Under the pieces are notes generated by a model that worked only from the letters and a program-made list of their open reading frames with translations, did no database searches and was not told where the DNA came from. A stretch of 64,000 bases of DNA, taken from positions 22,206,060-22,270,059 of the forward strand of contig OZ038529.1 of the NCBI GenBank assembly GCA_964036665.1. The letters run 5' to 3'. A program made the position numbers and the translations under genes. The first letter of the stretch is position 1. Each line of letters begins with the position of its first letter. Origin of the DNA: Gordius sp. MW1 (taxonomy: Eukaryota; Nematomorpha; Gordioida; Gordea; Gordiidae). Below, piece by piece: positions 46,971 to 58,990 of this stretch.

Positions 46971-48088
46971 TCATATGAGTAATATGTCTTCATCTTCCTT
47001 TTTTAGAAGAGGCCAGGAATCCAAAAAAGATTTGAAATTAAATTTTGCAATTAAGATAGCTATTGATTGTTTCAATGGGGATCGCCTGCCTATTTCTTTG
47101 AATACAGCCAACGCCATTTTTAAATAGGATCCTGAACAGGAGGAAACTATTGGGATAAAAATACGTGAGTCCAAAAGGGCCTTATATTTTTGGAGCTTGC
47201 GTTCTTCAGCGAGGGCCATGGGGTCATAATTATGATTAGAGGGGGCAAATAGGACTATGCATGTAAAATCCCACTTTAAAAAGAGACCATTTTCCCATGG
47301 GACTAACGAGAAACCGTCCGGACGCATTCAACCTTCAAGGGCAGGATCCGAAGGTTCAAGTATGGAGGGAATATGGGCCTTTCTAAGGGCTGACTGGATA
47401 ATAGAATTAATTTTAGAGTGTCGCAAGTGTCTAAATTTATTTAGTCTGCAGTGTAACGGGTGGCGTGCTTCTTCATCCACTGGCAGGTTGCAATTTTTAC
47501 AGGCATATGCCTTGGTGTATTTTATTCCCAGGCGTAGTGCTATATTGTAGGATAGCTCGCAATCCTCTAACATCATATTGGAGAACTTGCTAGGATACGC
47601 CTCTAGCCATTCATGTCCAATTTATCAAACACCAAAAATCTAAGGTTGTAATGTTGTTTATCGCAGCTCGAAAGGAGATAAGCAACGGAGCGCGAAACCA
47701 AACATGCATCCCAATCCTTTTAATTTGGTGTTTGTGGTGGTGAGCTTTCTGGTAGAACATTTAAATTCCAAAGGGATAGGGCCTGTATAAATGTTTCATC
47801 GAGGGAGTATGAGATTAGTTTGGCGACGATGGATTTTGAGGATAAGTGGGAGGATATAAATGAGGCCAAGGATAAGGAGCTTGGTGAACGAATTCCCAGA
47901 CCCCCAGATTTTGTTGGTAATGTGGCTTGTAGCCAGGTGTTAGTATTGAATGATAAGTTCAGGGTAGATTCGATGACAGATTTTATGTGGGTTTCGAAAT
48001 TATGGTCTATAAAATATAGAAAAAAAAATTTGCTACACTTTGGCCAATGGTCGTTTTTTTCATTGGTCAGTAGCCAGGACACGGTCAA
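46971..48088 (-). pseudogene. Non-LTR-type retroelement C-terminal fragment, copy B
   Basis: Minus-strand pieces from high to low: LPTKSGGLGIRSPSSL (47720-48088), a frameshifted stretch, EWLEAYPS, IALRLGIKY, a Cys/His cluster (CKNCNLPVDEEARHPLHC), then RPDGFSLVPW and KWDFTC. The order and motifs match copy A and the RT-associated C-terminal region seen in many animals. Stops and frameshifts separate the pieces. Confidence 0.65.
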
Positions 48089-49000
48089 AAAGGATGTAAA
48101 TACATAAGAGACGAAAAAAATTTCGATTCACAATTTGGCCAATGGTCATTTTATTCATTGGTCAGCAGCCAGGACACGGTCAAAAAGTCATATTATCAAT
48201 GGTATTAACAAGAACAATATATTAATAAAAAAAAATTTGCCCTCTCCGAGATTCGAGCCAACATGAGTAGAGGCATAAGCCTTTGTGGAGGGGGCACAGG
48301 GACCCATATGAGTAGAGGCATAGGCCCTTATAGGGGGGGGGGGCATAGGTAATTATCAATGTTAACCTAATATAGCAATTCAAAAAACGAAAAAAAAAAA
48401 TTGGATTTATACTTTGGCCAATGGTCATTTTTTTCATTGGTCAGTAGCCAGGACACGGTCAAAAAGGATATAAATACATAAGAGACGAAAAAAAATTTCG
48501 ATTCACGATTTACCCAATGGTCATTTTTTTCATTGGTCAGTAGCCAGGACACGGCCAAAAAGTCATATTATCAATGGTATTAACGAAAACAATATATTAA
48601 TTAAATAAATCTGCCCTCGGGATTCGAACCCACATCAATAGTTTTGGGGGGGGGGGGGCACAGGGACCCATATCAAAAGAGGCATAGACCCTTGTAAGGG
48701 GGGGGGCATAGGTAATTATCAATGTTAACCTAATATAGCAACTCAAAAAACGAAAAAAAAAATTCGATTCACAATTTGGCTAATGGTCATTTTTTCCATT
48801 GGTCAGCAACCAGCGGACGGTCAAAAAGTCATATAATCAATGGTATTAACAAAAACAATATATTAACTTAAAAAAAAATTGTCCTCTCCGGGATTCGAAC
48901 CAGCAATTAAGATACATGTTGGACGGACGGACAACGGACGAATGGACAACAAAAAGCGGGCCCATAAATTGCATAGCAATTAAAAAGCATGTGCTCCCTT
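48020..49000 (-). repeat. Tandem repeats with tRNA B-box-like motifs
   Basis: Five copies of a block with TTGGCCAATGGTC, TTCATTGGTCAGCAGCCAGG-like sequence and ACACGGTCAAAAAG lie near 48040, 48135, 48415, 48520 and 48780. Between them are three copies of a segment which, read on the minus strand, has GGTTCGAATCCCGGAGAGG-like sequence, close to a tRNA B box plus acceptor stem, followed by a poly-T tract. Poly-G blocks GGGGGGGGCAT recur as well. A complete tRNA fold was not found. A tRNA-derived SINE amplified in tandem is the simplest reading. Confidence 0.5.
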
Positions 49001-49194
49001 TAAGAACATTTTTAGAATGCCTAAAGTTATATAAACTTAAAACATTATACAATGAATAAAATTCAACAAATTTCACAGATATTCAATAAATGTTAAAATT
49101 TTTAACAATAAATCATTCAATCAATGTTGAGATGAAGCAATAAATAGGTAAAATGTCACAATATATATAAGATATAATCAAGCAAAAATGCATG

Positions 49195-50788
49195 TTAGAA
49201 TCTCCTAGGATCTTTATCAGCTATGGTATAAGCATCCCATTTCTTATTAGGGTCATATGGTTCCCATCTTGAGGCAGGGAAAATGTGTTTATTTTTATCA
49301 TACCAAGTTCTGAGTACAACTTTTCCAGCATGACTTTCATCCTTGTCTATGGATGCATCTGACCTAAGTCTAATATCGTCGTATGCATCAAAATTAAACA
49401 GAGGGCCACTCTTGCCTCGTGCTTTAGTTACTATGAAATCGTAGAAGGTATATGTATGGGGAATGATTAAATCTTCTTTCACGAACATCATACTATCTAC
49501 CGTGACCGTTTTAAGTTCGTGGAATACCTCTTCTTTTCTCAGCGTATCAAGACAGCTGTGTAAAGTTATTTTGATTTAAAGATATAATATATATCTAGTA
49601 AATTTGAAAATTGAACAAATAATTGATTATGAATGTTAAGCATTATTTTACATATTAATTTAATGTTTCATCTTTCCCATTTACAAAAATAAGGAATGAA
49701 TTATAAATATTAGTTGACCAAACAAAATATTGAGAGAATATATTATATAGCAAAGCAAAAAAGTTAAACCAAAAAAATAAAATGACCATTTATAAAACAT
49801 TGATATCTTAAAAAATTATAATATTAATTTTGTAACACTTACAGAAGCAAAAATTGCTGGATGCTACTCCCTTTTGTCATTTTGGCTGTACGTCGATGTC
49901 CTGATCCATCCCAGTAGCTATAAACAATTTCAATTTCCTCACTCTTTATCTGCTCTTGCTTTTGCACCCATTCCAAACGTAATTGATCTCTATTAAGAAT
50001 ATTCAATTTATTCAAGTCCATATCAAAAATCCCAATTCAAAAAATAAGATTTGTGCATATATATTGAATTTGTTGTTACATAAATGATGGTATAGTCTAA
50101 TCATTGATGTCAAGGCAGGTGATGTTAATAACAATATAAAGTTAAATGTTACAAAAGATGAAACAGTACCTCAATTTGTTTTCCTCTTCTTCACGGTCCT
50201 TGTCTGGTAAAAAACTGGTATCAATTGTTGGGTCTTTACCATACTTTTTTCGATTTTTATTTTCATCAATAAATTTATGACTGTTAATTAATGCGTCCTT
50301 TGATTCATTTGTATCACTCTCTGATTTATCATCTAAATCTTCCTCTTCAAAATTAAATGATAAGGCTGAAGCTTGCTACAGTTCAAAATTATATACAATA
50401 TTAATTATTTATTACTTTCAATGAATAATTCAATTTTTTTTGAGCTTTGTCTTTCTGCCTTCTGTCTTCTTCCAACTTTAAAAGAGAAATTTGACGTTCC
50501 CTTTCTTTCATTATATTCTCTTGTTTAGTTTTCATTTGATCTAAAGTCACAAGACCTATCGTGCTAGTCTGTAGTGGAGAGTTTTATAAAGAAATCATTA
50601 AATTATACTCTCAATTCTTGTTCAATTGCATCATAATGTGAGGCAAATTTTTTGTCAATACGACCAATTTTGAGCTCATCTTCAATTTTTCTCTTCCTTA
50701 ACAACATTTCCTCCTGCATTTTCTGCCTTCTTTTCGTAAGTTGCATAGCTCTTCCAGCCTTACCCGCTGCTCCAGTAAAATCAGTCAT
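49195..50788 (-). CDS. FAM50: FAM50 / XAP5 family protein
   Basis: Five exons join in phase: 50788-50609, 50568-50416, 50375-50170, 49989-49843 and 49555-49195, giving 348 residues (human FAM50A has 339). The N-terminus reads [12 protein letters not shown], then [16 protein letters not shown] and [14 protein letters not shown] charged central helix follows ([22 protein letters not shown]). The XAP5 domain at the C-terminus has [46 protein letters not shown] and [16 protein letters not shown]50A is a nuclear, spliceosome-associated protein. Two introns are 40 nt. A LINE fragment starts 50 bp upstream of the ATG. Confidence 0.97.
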
Positions 50789-50837
50789 TTTTTAAAATGA
50801 GACGCAATTGATTACATATCTAGTAATCCCATAGACT

Positions 50838-51570
50838 GCAATCTGGCGCTCGCGCCAACTGGTCCTTAACACCCGCCTGAGGATTTTTAAAGTTATGATT
50901 CTACCAACACTTCTTTATGGGTGTGAATCTTGGTCGTTGCGTGCCCCCGGCATAAAAAAACTCCAAATTAACATAAACAAAATGCTACGAATTGTATGTC
51001 GAATCTTTTATCCGGCAACGATAACAAACGAAAATCTGTGGATGCGTTGCAAGATCCCTCCAGTTAAAAATATTATGTTAACAAGGAAGTGGAATTTTTT
51101 AGCGCATCAGGCCCGGAGGAAGGGAACAAACTATTGCCTGTCTTCCCTGTTCTGGTGTCCTCCTTCACTAAGAGGCTTGAAGTGCAACGGCAGTTGGCTT
51201 CATAAGACTTTTCGTGAAATCCAACTATTGGGTCAGGACTGGGATTCAATGTTGACAATAATGCAAGATAGGAAATTATGGATAGAGTTCTCAAAAAACC
51301 AACTATCTTGTCTTTCAACTACAAGGGCGCGTACATCTCATTCGTAATAATCGCTCTCCCAGAATGTTCTCTTTAATTCTTATGGATTAGGGTATTACAT
51401 ATAACCATGCCATAATTACACTGCATATTAATCAAATTTGTTACAGGAACATTACACACGTTGTCACCAACGTGGCCTTATGCGCCATTTGGCGTGAGAA
51501 GGGGCCCAACCTTAGATTGCACTTACTAAGCTCTTGGGCGTCTTCGCGGCAATCATACATACATACATAC
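50838..51570 (+). mobile_element. 5'-truncated LINE with (CATA)n tail and 13-bp target duplication
   Basis: AATCCCATAGACT occurs just before (50825-50837) and just after (51571-51583), so this is a complete target duplication. The element ends CATACATACATACATAC, a microsatellite tail as in RTE/CR1-like LINEs. Its frame 50895-51347 has ILPTLLYGCESWSL, NKMLRIVCRI and TNENLW, the region C-terminal to the RT domain. The 5' part, including the RT catalytic core and endonuclease, is absent. Confidence 0.8.
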
Positions 51571-51897
51571 AATCCCATAGACTAATAAAACCATAGACTG
51601 CCGAACAGCTGATAATTTTCCAGCAAATATAGCAAGCGCCATTTTGTAGGAAATTGCAACCAAACCATAGAATTCAGAAAAATTTATTGTTCTAATTTAC
51701 TTATTTTTTTTTGATTTATCAATTAAGTTATTAGTCTTATATATTTTCTTCAATATTTTATCGTGGAGAAGTACAAATATAATATACCTGTTGTTGAGTT
51801 TTTCCTACAAAATGGCAGCTATTTTGGTGTCTGAATGATTTCAATAGTAAAAATCAGCTGTTCGGCAGTCTATGGTTTTATTATTCTATGCTCGTTT
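51571..51897. mobile_element. Inverted-repeat MITE (host of the LINE insertion)
   Basis: AATAAAACCATAGACTGCCG...AGCTGA at 51585 is mirrored by TCAGCT...CGGCAGTCTATGGTTTTATT at the right, a perfect 29-bp inverted repeat. The similarity extends outward through CCATAGACT on the left and TTCTATG on the right. The LINE target duplication (AATCCCATAGACT) therefore falls inside the MITE's left end, so the LINE inserted into the MITE. Confidence 0.6.
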
Positions 51898-52740
51898 GAG
51901 GGTTTTTTTTTCAAATATGATAGCTGGTGCTGTTAATTTGCGGGTCTTATTAGACCTAAATGTTGAAAGGAGTAAAGAGACTTAGTACTATCACCATCAA
52001 AAGGGTCTTGTGAGAAGTGCAACTAGTGTAAGGTTCCCTTTTTCAATGACCTCCTCCCCTCTAAGTCCAAATCTTAAATAAAATTACTGTGGGCCAAGGA
52101 TTGTTAATTTTTTAGCTACATTTCTGAGGATTAGATTTATATTTTACTGCACAAAATAGCACACAGCGTGTTGTTGATAATAACAAATGGCTGACACCAC
52201 GTAAACATATATTTAATAGCACATCCGAGTCTCTGTGACAAATTAATCTAATGGTCAATTTTCTTCACACCCACATTAAAAATACTCAAAAGTAAATAAG
52301 CATTTATGGAATGGTTACCACCCTTGCTAATTGTCTATAACCATATTATATGATATAAACCTCATGTAGGTAGATGTTTAAAGATTGTAAAATATATATT
52401 AAGGTTGGTTTAGGTTCTAAAAAATTTTTTGCCATATGACGCTAATAATTACTATGAGTTTCATATGTTTCTATTGGATGGAATATTTAAGGGATCAAAT
52501 GTAAATAATATCCAAGATTTGTATCGCCATCAAAATTAAATTAGGCATAATAAGTTTAAAACTAATAATAATTGCGGTTAGAATAAAGTGTAGGGTTATA
52601 ATTAAGATCATTATTAAACTATATAAGGTATAAATATGACCTATTCCAATCATTATTTGGTATGCTTACGAATATTTTAGGTTGACGACAAATTGAAAGG
52701 CAGAATTTATAGGTTAGGCATTAGTCGCATGCTAGAACTA
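51898..52740. other. Gap without a recognised gene
   Basis: AT-rich. No coding feature or repeat structure recognised. Confidence 0.4.
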
Positions 52741-52748
52741 ATCTATGC

Positions 52749-53894
52749 TAGAGTCCAGCATGGGCCAGTACACCCATCAACCAGCCCAGCCCATGATGGG
52801 TTGGGCTAGGCTGGGTCAAGGAAAATAAATAATTTAATGGGCTTGGTTAAGTAAATAATATATTTTGCTGGGCTGGGTTGGGCCTAAATAAATTTGATGG
52901 GCTGGGCTGAAAATTGTTGAATAATAAAAATTTAATTTTAAAATTAATATATTAGATGAAATTCTAATTAAGTTTTGCAATTTTTAATTAACATCCGTCG
53001 CTTCGCATTTTACTAATTTATTTTATTCTAATAACCTGTTAAAACCGCCAACTTTTAAATATATTGATAACGACGATGCTAAAAGCACCTCAAATATATG
53101 GAAAGTATTTATGTTGGAAGTAGGAGATAACAACAAACCAACAGGAAAAGTTAAATGCAGGCTCTGTAATGCTATCTATAGTCATAACGTCAAAATAGGT
53201 CAAACAAGATTGACTATTAAATCCAATATCTATTTTAATATAAACTTTTTTAGGTACGTCATTTAAAGAGGCATGCTTGTGCTAAAAATAAGGAAGAAAG
53301 AAATGACAATAATATACTTGTGTATCCACCAAAGGCTCCTATCAAAAAAGATGAGGCAAGATACTATTAAAGAACTTATATCGTATCTCCGCCATGATAT
53401 GAGGTCGTTTGAATCAATTAATGGTGAGAACTTTAAAAAATTCTTCCAATATCTCGTCAAGATTGGTAGTTTACATGGTAATGTAGACATTGATTGTCTA
53501 TTACCTTCACCAACTACGATATCAAGAAATTTAACTTATTCTGCAGACAAATTAAGAGCCAAGTTGACACCAATTTAATAATTTTATAAGCTATATACTT
53601 TTAATTATTTTAAAGGTAAACCAATGGAAATTGAATTATTAAAAAATGGAATTGACACAGATGATGAATTTATATCATTTTATTGTATTTTAATATATAT
53701 CTAATATGAAAATAAATATATTTATACATTGTAAAGTGTGAATTAGATTTAAAATATTTAAGTTGGGTTGGGCTGGGTTTTGTTAGGCATGGGTTGGGCT
53801 GAGCCTAAAAAAAGTTTGTGAGCATGGGTTGGGCTGGGTCGACCTGAACATGGGTTAGGCTGGGCCGACAAAAACCGGCCCATGCAGGAATCTA
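52749..53894 (+). mobile_element. hAT transposon, internally deleted, perfect 8-bp TSD
   Basis: Flanked by ATCTATGC on both sides (52741-52748, 53895-53902), the 8-bp duplication that defines hAT insertions. Termini TAGAGTCCAGCATGGGCC and, from the other side, TAGATTCCTGCATGGGCC match at 16 of 18 positions. Both ends carry arrays of GGGCTGGGTTGGGC-type motifs, the subterminal repeats that hAT transposases bind. The interior holds the 5' part of a transposase gene only. Confidence 0.92.
53060..53578 (+). pseudogene. hAT transposase N-terminal remnant (BED finger and Hermes-type DNA-binding domain)
   Basis: A first segment (about 53066-53200) reads IWKVFM, then KCRLCNAIYSH: the Trp and CxxC of a BED zinc finger. 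After an intron-like stretch ending TTTTTTAG (53253), VRHLKRHAC gives the finger's H-x3-H. A +1 frame change near 53300-53360 leads to TIKELISYLRHDMRSFESIN, FKKFFQYLVKIG and LPSPTTISR, which match the Hermes-type DNA-binding region. The catalytic DDE/RNase H domain is deleted, so the element is non-autonomous. Confidence 0.75.
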
Positions 53895-53902
53895 ATCTAT
53901 GC

Positions 53903-54237
53903 AACGCATAAATTTACTTATGCCCCTGGGCGTATCAAGGGGTCTTAATTCATAAATTCTTATTTATTTAATTAAATTATGAAATTAAAAAATGTCATCC
54001 AGCCCTTCCACCCCCACCAAATTAATGACTTCGCCCTTCCCTGATTTTATATAAAGCCCAATCTTTAAGCTATAAAGGGTGACGAGTGAGAGGTCATTTC
54101 TTATTAATAAAGGATGATCACATTTTAAGCACAAGATGATTTTTTATAAGCGTGAAGCTAAAAAATTTAATTTCGACTCAAATATATTATAATGCTCTAT
54201 TTTTGCAAAAAAATTTTCTTCCTTTAGGAAACAACAT
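53903..54237. other. Gap between hAT and MULE-like relic
   Basis: Contains degraded ATGGGCGTAGCC-family sequence near 53930-54060 (CCTGGGCGTATC, CCCTTCC). Nothing else recognised. Confidence 0.35.
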
Positions 54238-55064
54238 TAATAGGGAACCGGTCAAAGGAGCACAGAATAGGAGCGAAACTCGTCATGATTGCTCAGATTT
54301 GCTCAGGGTTATTTAATATGGTGAATTTGAATTTGTAACAAGAAATAGAATCGGGGTCAAAATAGCAGAATTATGAAAAAATAGCAGAAAAAGTCGGGGG
54401 GATGGAAAATGCGAAGCGCATAGACATTTTAGAATTATACGACAAAACAGCATATATTTAATTGTTATTTTCATGTCTTATTTTAAAGAATTTGTCTCAT
54501 TTTTGAGCAAGAAGAGAATAAGTATACAAAATATAAATTTTAATGCATATTTGGTTAGAATTTAAAAAATCTTCAAGAAGTGGGCAGGTACTGACCCTTG
54601 GTCAATATTCTTACATCAAAGCTAATATGGGTAAAAATTATCAGACCCAATATTTATCAATTTATTGATTATCTCAAAAAGATACAGAAAGAAACTAACT
54701 CAAATATCTATAAAATAAACCAAGGAAAAACAATAAACCCAAAATCTAAGAAAGAAATCAACAAAGAATCTTGTATCAATAATTTAAAAGAACATTATAC
54801 TAACAGTGAAATAGACCCATCTCAATTTCTAAAAACAATATCATGTTATCTAAAATATAAAGAAAGAGATGCAATGTTAAATATTATTACCACTTGATTA
54901 TTTGTCTGTTATAATTTAGTAAATATTAATAAAATTGGTCTGTTATAATCTAGTAAATATTTATAAAAAAAACTTAAATGAGTGTAAAGGCAAAACATTT
55001 TAAAGGGTCAAAGTAGCAGGATTAAAAAGTAACAGAATAATATGACTTTTAGATAATCAATATA

Positions 55065-55180
55065 ACCCTAACCCTGACCTAAAACACTAACCCTAACCTA
55101 AAACACTAACCCCGACCTAAAACACTAACCCCGACCTAAAACACTAACCCAGACCTAAAACACTAACCCTCCTCACCAAT
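55065..55180 (+). repeat. 19-bp minisatellite (CGACCTAAAACACTAACCC)
   Basis: About five tandem units of CGACCTAAAACACTAACCC with small changes. It is related in style to the CCTAAAACCCTAACCC motifs inside the element at 45587-45869. Confidence 0.75.
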
Positions 55181-55185
55181 CTAAG

Positions 55186-55600
55186 ATGGAAGTATTAGTA
55201 TTCAACATCTATAATATAAACTATGAATAAAAGATAGGTTAAAACTTAAATTCTATTTCCTTTATTTCCAAAATTGTAAAAATAATAGCATATCCATGGA
55301 AGTATTAGTATTCAACATCTATAATATAAATTATGAATAAAAGATAGGGTAAAACTTAAATTCTATTTCCTTTATTTCCAAAATTATAAATATAATATCA
55401 TATCCATGGAAGTATTAGTATTCAACATCTTTAATATAAATTATGAATAGAATTTTAGGTTAAAACTTTTAATTCTATTTCCTTTATTTCCAAAATTGTA
55501 AATATAATATGATATCCATGGAAGTATTAGTATACAACATCTATAATATAAATTATGAATAAAAGATAGGTTAAAACTTACATTTTAATTTGTCATATCA
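55186..55600 (+). repeat. ~110-bp tandem repeat, about four units
   Basis: Units begin ATGGAAGTATTAGTATTCAA at 55186, 55298, 55407 and 55519. They share AAAAGATAGGTTAAAACTTA and CTATTTCCTTTATTTCCAAA. The last unit is truncated. Confidence 0.85.
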
Positions 55601-56450
55601 ATAAACAGATGTTCAATCTTGACCAGTTCTGACCAGTCTTGATCAGTTCTGACCAATTCTGCTGTTTTTTTTCTGCGGTTTTGACCCGGTCCCAAGAAAT
55701 ATATACATAAATTTTTAGAGAATTTTTTGGAACTTATCTCATATTATTCATCAGAATTTAACATATTGTCTTAGCACAAAATATTTTATATTAACATGTC
55801 CTAGTGAAATCATAACAAGTAAATATATGAATATATAAAGATTGTATTGGAACATTTCTCATCATGTATATCAGAATTTAACATATTGTTTTAGCAAATA
55901 CCTTATCCTGATGTTATACTTATAATAAAAGTCATTTATGTATGGAAAGATTTTATTGTATAATTTAGCACTTATATTTTTAAATACCAACTATCGATAT
56001 TTATAAAATTACATATTTTATTTATCCTGGCGTTTTTTCATACTTATAATAAAAGTCAATCATGTATGAAAAGATTTTATTGTATCATTTTGTTTATATA
56101 CATGTGATATAATTGCATGATGTATATTGACATTTTATGAGATGATATGTTTTTTAAAAAAAATGAGGGACTGATATCTTGATTTGGGTTAGGGTTATTT
56201 TAAAATTAATACACCCTTCTTTGTGCAAATTCTTCTTAGAAATAGGTTTGATAGTTTTGCCTTGATTTATTTTCAATAAACAAAGGGCTCCTTTTTTCCT
56301 GATGAGCTCCTTTGACCCCCACTCCATTAATATATAGCAAAAATTAACTTTATGTTGAAGTCGTTTCTTTATATTTCTTTTCTTTGAAGTGAAATTAAAC
56401 AAATATATCAATAGCAATTAATATGCTTCTAATATAGGAACTACGACGAG

Positions 56451-57192
56451 GTTTCTTCTAAGATATCATAGGGGAAAAAGGAGATAGCTAGAGTGCAAAA
56501 CTAAGGCCTTTGTTTTATTTCAAATATTAGTTAGGATTTCAAGGTTTAAAATAACAGGTTAGCCTAAATTTAGGTTTTTGGAGATGTGATGTGACTTATA
56601 AGCTTATAAATCCCAAACACAACCAAATCATGCCCACATTCTTTTTTTATTATTATTCATTAAAAATTATATATAATTAAAGCTAATCTTATTTGATAAA
56701 TAGAATGGACCAAATCTTAACAATTAACTAAACAGGGCAACTATTATTAACCACGCATTGTGCTATTTATAGATGTCATATTATCCCAACGCAAGTTTTG
56801 GGAAATTTCCCCGTGGGGGTAATGGTAAATAATGTGATGTAGGGTAAATTAATAATATAAATAAATTAACCCTCGAGAGCATTCGTGAGACACCACGGAC
56901 CCCACGATAGTTATAAACTTAAATATAAAACGCGTTTAAAGACGAATTGATCTGGCCTTTTCAGTAGTCTAATATTTTATCAAGAACTAAATTTGGGGAA
57001 AATTTTATAACTTTTGGCCCATTACTTTTTAAAATATAGCATATTATTGGCCACAGGGGTATTGAGTACCCCACGAATAAATGTTTGTATTTTTTTATAT
57101 CATCATATGTTTGTGCAATTATATTTTTTTGCATTTCCGACTTTCTTTTAATGAAAAATCATTTAATTTTGATTTGATTCATTTTATAGTAT
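56451..57192. other. Gap without a recognised gene
   Basis: AT-rich. Nothing recognised apart from scattered low-complexity sequence. Confidence 0.35.
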
Positions 57193-58284
57193 ACTAGCTG
57201 TGCCCGGCCAAGCGTTGCTTTGGCTCAGTCCTTAAGTGGTTAATTAAGTATAAGCTATTAATAAGACTTATCTAAAATGGGGTCATATATGAAATAATTT
57301 ATAATGTGAAAGGTCCGAATGATTTTATGAACCCACTATTTTTAGTATATATTTATATAATAAGACAAACCAAATGCAAATTCTGTTTTAGTCATCAAAT
57401 CCGACTAAAATTAAATGTTTTTGAAAAAATTGCTTATTAATGCTGTTACTTATTATACAATAATACCATTATTTTATTTTTCTAGTTAGCTGATTTATTT
57501 GAAATACAATTTTCTTTAATATAATAAAACAATTAATTGAAGGATGGATAATTATTAAAAATATGCTTCTATGATCGACCACGTGATAATAATGACAAAA
57601 ACTGCATAATTTAAATTTTATTAATTTAATTTAAATAGTCTGTTAAACCCCAATAATTTTAACCGTATACTGTAACATTTTTATTATACTTTTAAATATC
57701 TAATTCGAGAAAACTTCAGCTTTGTATGTATGACGTCATTATTGTATATGCTGCTATAAATGAAACTGGACGGGAAATGTCAGATATTTTTAAAACAAAA
57801 AGGTATTTTAGGAATCTGAAAAAGCTATTTTACCCCTGGCCTATCTGGTCATCTACGGCTAAATTTTCGCTCGAAGCGGATCTGAAGTTTCAGAATTTAG
57901 CCCTTTTTTAAAACCAAAAGGCCGAGAAATGTCCGATATTATTAAAACTAAAAGGAATTTTAGCAATCTGAAAAAGCTATTTTACATTTGGCCGCCCTGA
58001 GAACCTACGGGTAAAGTTTCGCGCGAATCGGGCCGATAGTTTCAGAATCTATTCACATTTAAATATCTCATTTAATAAAAATTAATGATAGATAAATAAT
58101 GACATTTATATATAAATAGCATTTACTCAGAATAATCAACGTTGGACTATTTTATATTACATTTAAATTATATATACCTTCATCTTTCTCATTTAAAATA
58201 TCTCATTTAATGATAATGAGAAAAATTCATCTTCTTCACCTATATATTTTCTCAAATAATCTATAATTTTATTTATTTCAGGTT

Positions 58285-58427
58285 AATTCATAAATTTTAT
58301 GTTGTCACCGTTAAGAAAAGATGACGTTTAAGAAATTTAATTCATAAATTTTATGTTGTCTTGTCACCGTTAAGAAAAGATGACGTTTAATAAATTTAAT
58401 TCATAAATTTTATATTGTCACCGTTAA
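58285..58427 (+). repeat. ~54-bp tandem repeat, site of piggyBac insertion
   Basis: Units with TTAATTCATAAATTTTATGT, TGTCACCGTTAAGAAAAGAT and GACGTTTAAGAAAT repeat about three times to the left and continue to the right of the piggyBac (61948-62030). The element sits in the TTAA of TCACCGTTAAGAAAAG. Confidence 0.8.
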
Positions 58428-58854
58428 CCCTCCGTACGCTTTTTGGGTCAATATGACCCAAGCCTTTCTAAAAACATGCAAGAAAAAAAAAGTAATGAAC
58501 ATAGAGCTTCAGATTTTTCAGTAGCTTAACAAATTTTATCATATTACAACTCTGCAAATTTTGGTTAGTTTTCACCCATTGGTTCTAAATATATCATGGT
58601 TTTTTGAACGTCTTGGGTCATATTGACTCCTAAAGCGAACGGAGGATATTTTTTTTTTCAAAAAAAAATTTTTTTTTTGCTTAAATGATAAAAACTAATA
58701 CCCAAATGATATCGAAAAAATAAATTTTTCTCTAGCTCATATATTTTGTAAATTATGACGATTTTAAATTTGACTTTTTGTTTCCTCGTGGAATTTATCC
58801 ATGCCAATATTTAGCAGCTGATTTGTTCCCGCGTATTTCTTTTTTTCTTTTCAC

Positions 58855-58990
58855 ATGGAATCTTCTAAAATTTCGGATATTTTTGAAGATTCTGATTGGG
58901 GAAGTAACATTTTTTTTTGGTTTTTAAGATTTTTAGGTAGCTCAGAAAGTGATACTGATGACTGTTTATCTATTAGTAGTCTGGAATAAA
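58855..58990 (+). pseudogene. piggyBac transposase N-terminal fragment
   Basis: ATG at 58855 reads MESSKISDIFEDSDWG, then, across a 33-nt GT..AG intron-like stretch (58904-58936), SSESDTDDCLSISSLE and a stop. An acidic Ser/Asp-rich N-terminus is typical of piggyBac transposases. The DDD catalytic core is absent. Confidence 0.6.

Larger units (their letters stand above)
54238..56450. mobile_element. Composite transposase relic, possibly Mutator-like
   Basis: A 99-residue frame at 54598-54897 (plus) has RPNIYQFIDYLKKIQKE and KINQGKTINPKSKK, resembling the C-terminal helical part of MULE-type transposases with the H/R-P-N-I-x-x-F-I pattern. A homologous piece (KINQGKTIKPISKK) lies inverted in 56154-56417 (minus). 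GGGAACCGGTCAAAGGAGC near 54240 and the mirrored CTCCTTTGACC near 56300 and GACCCGGTCCC near 55684 suggest inverted ends. The element boundaries could not be fixed. Confidence 0.4.

Noticed and set aside
48235..48900. tRNA genes suggested by GGTTCGAATCC-like motifs
   Set aside because: No matching 5' acceptor strand, D arm or A box could be found at the right distance.
48020..49000. Spaced repeats resembling a CRISPR array
   Set aside because: Unit lengths and spacings are irregular, spacers are themselves repeated, and the context is an animal genome.
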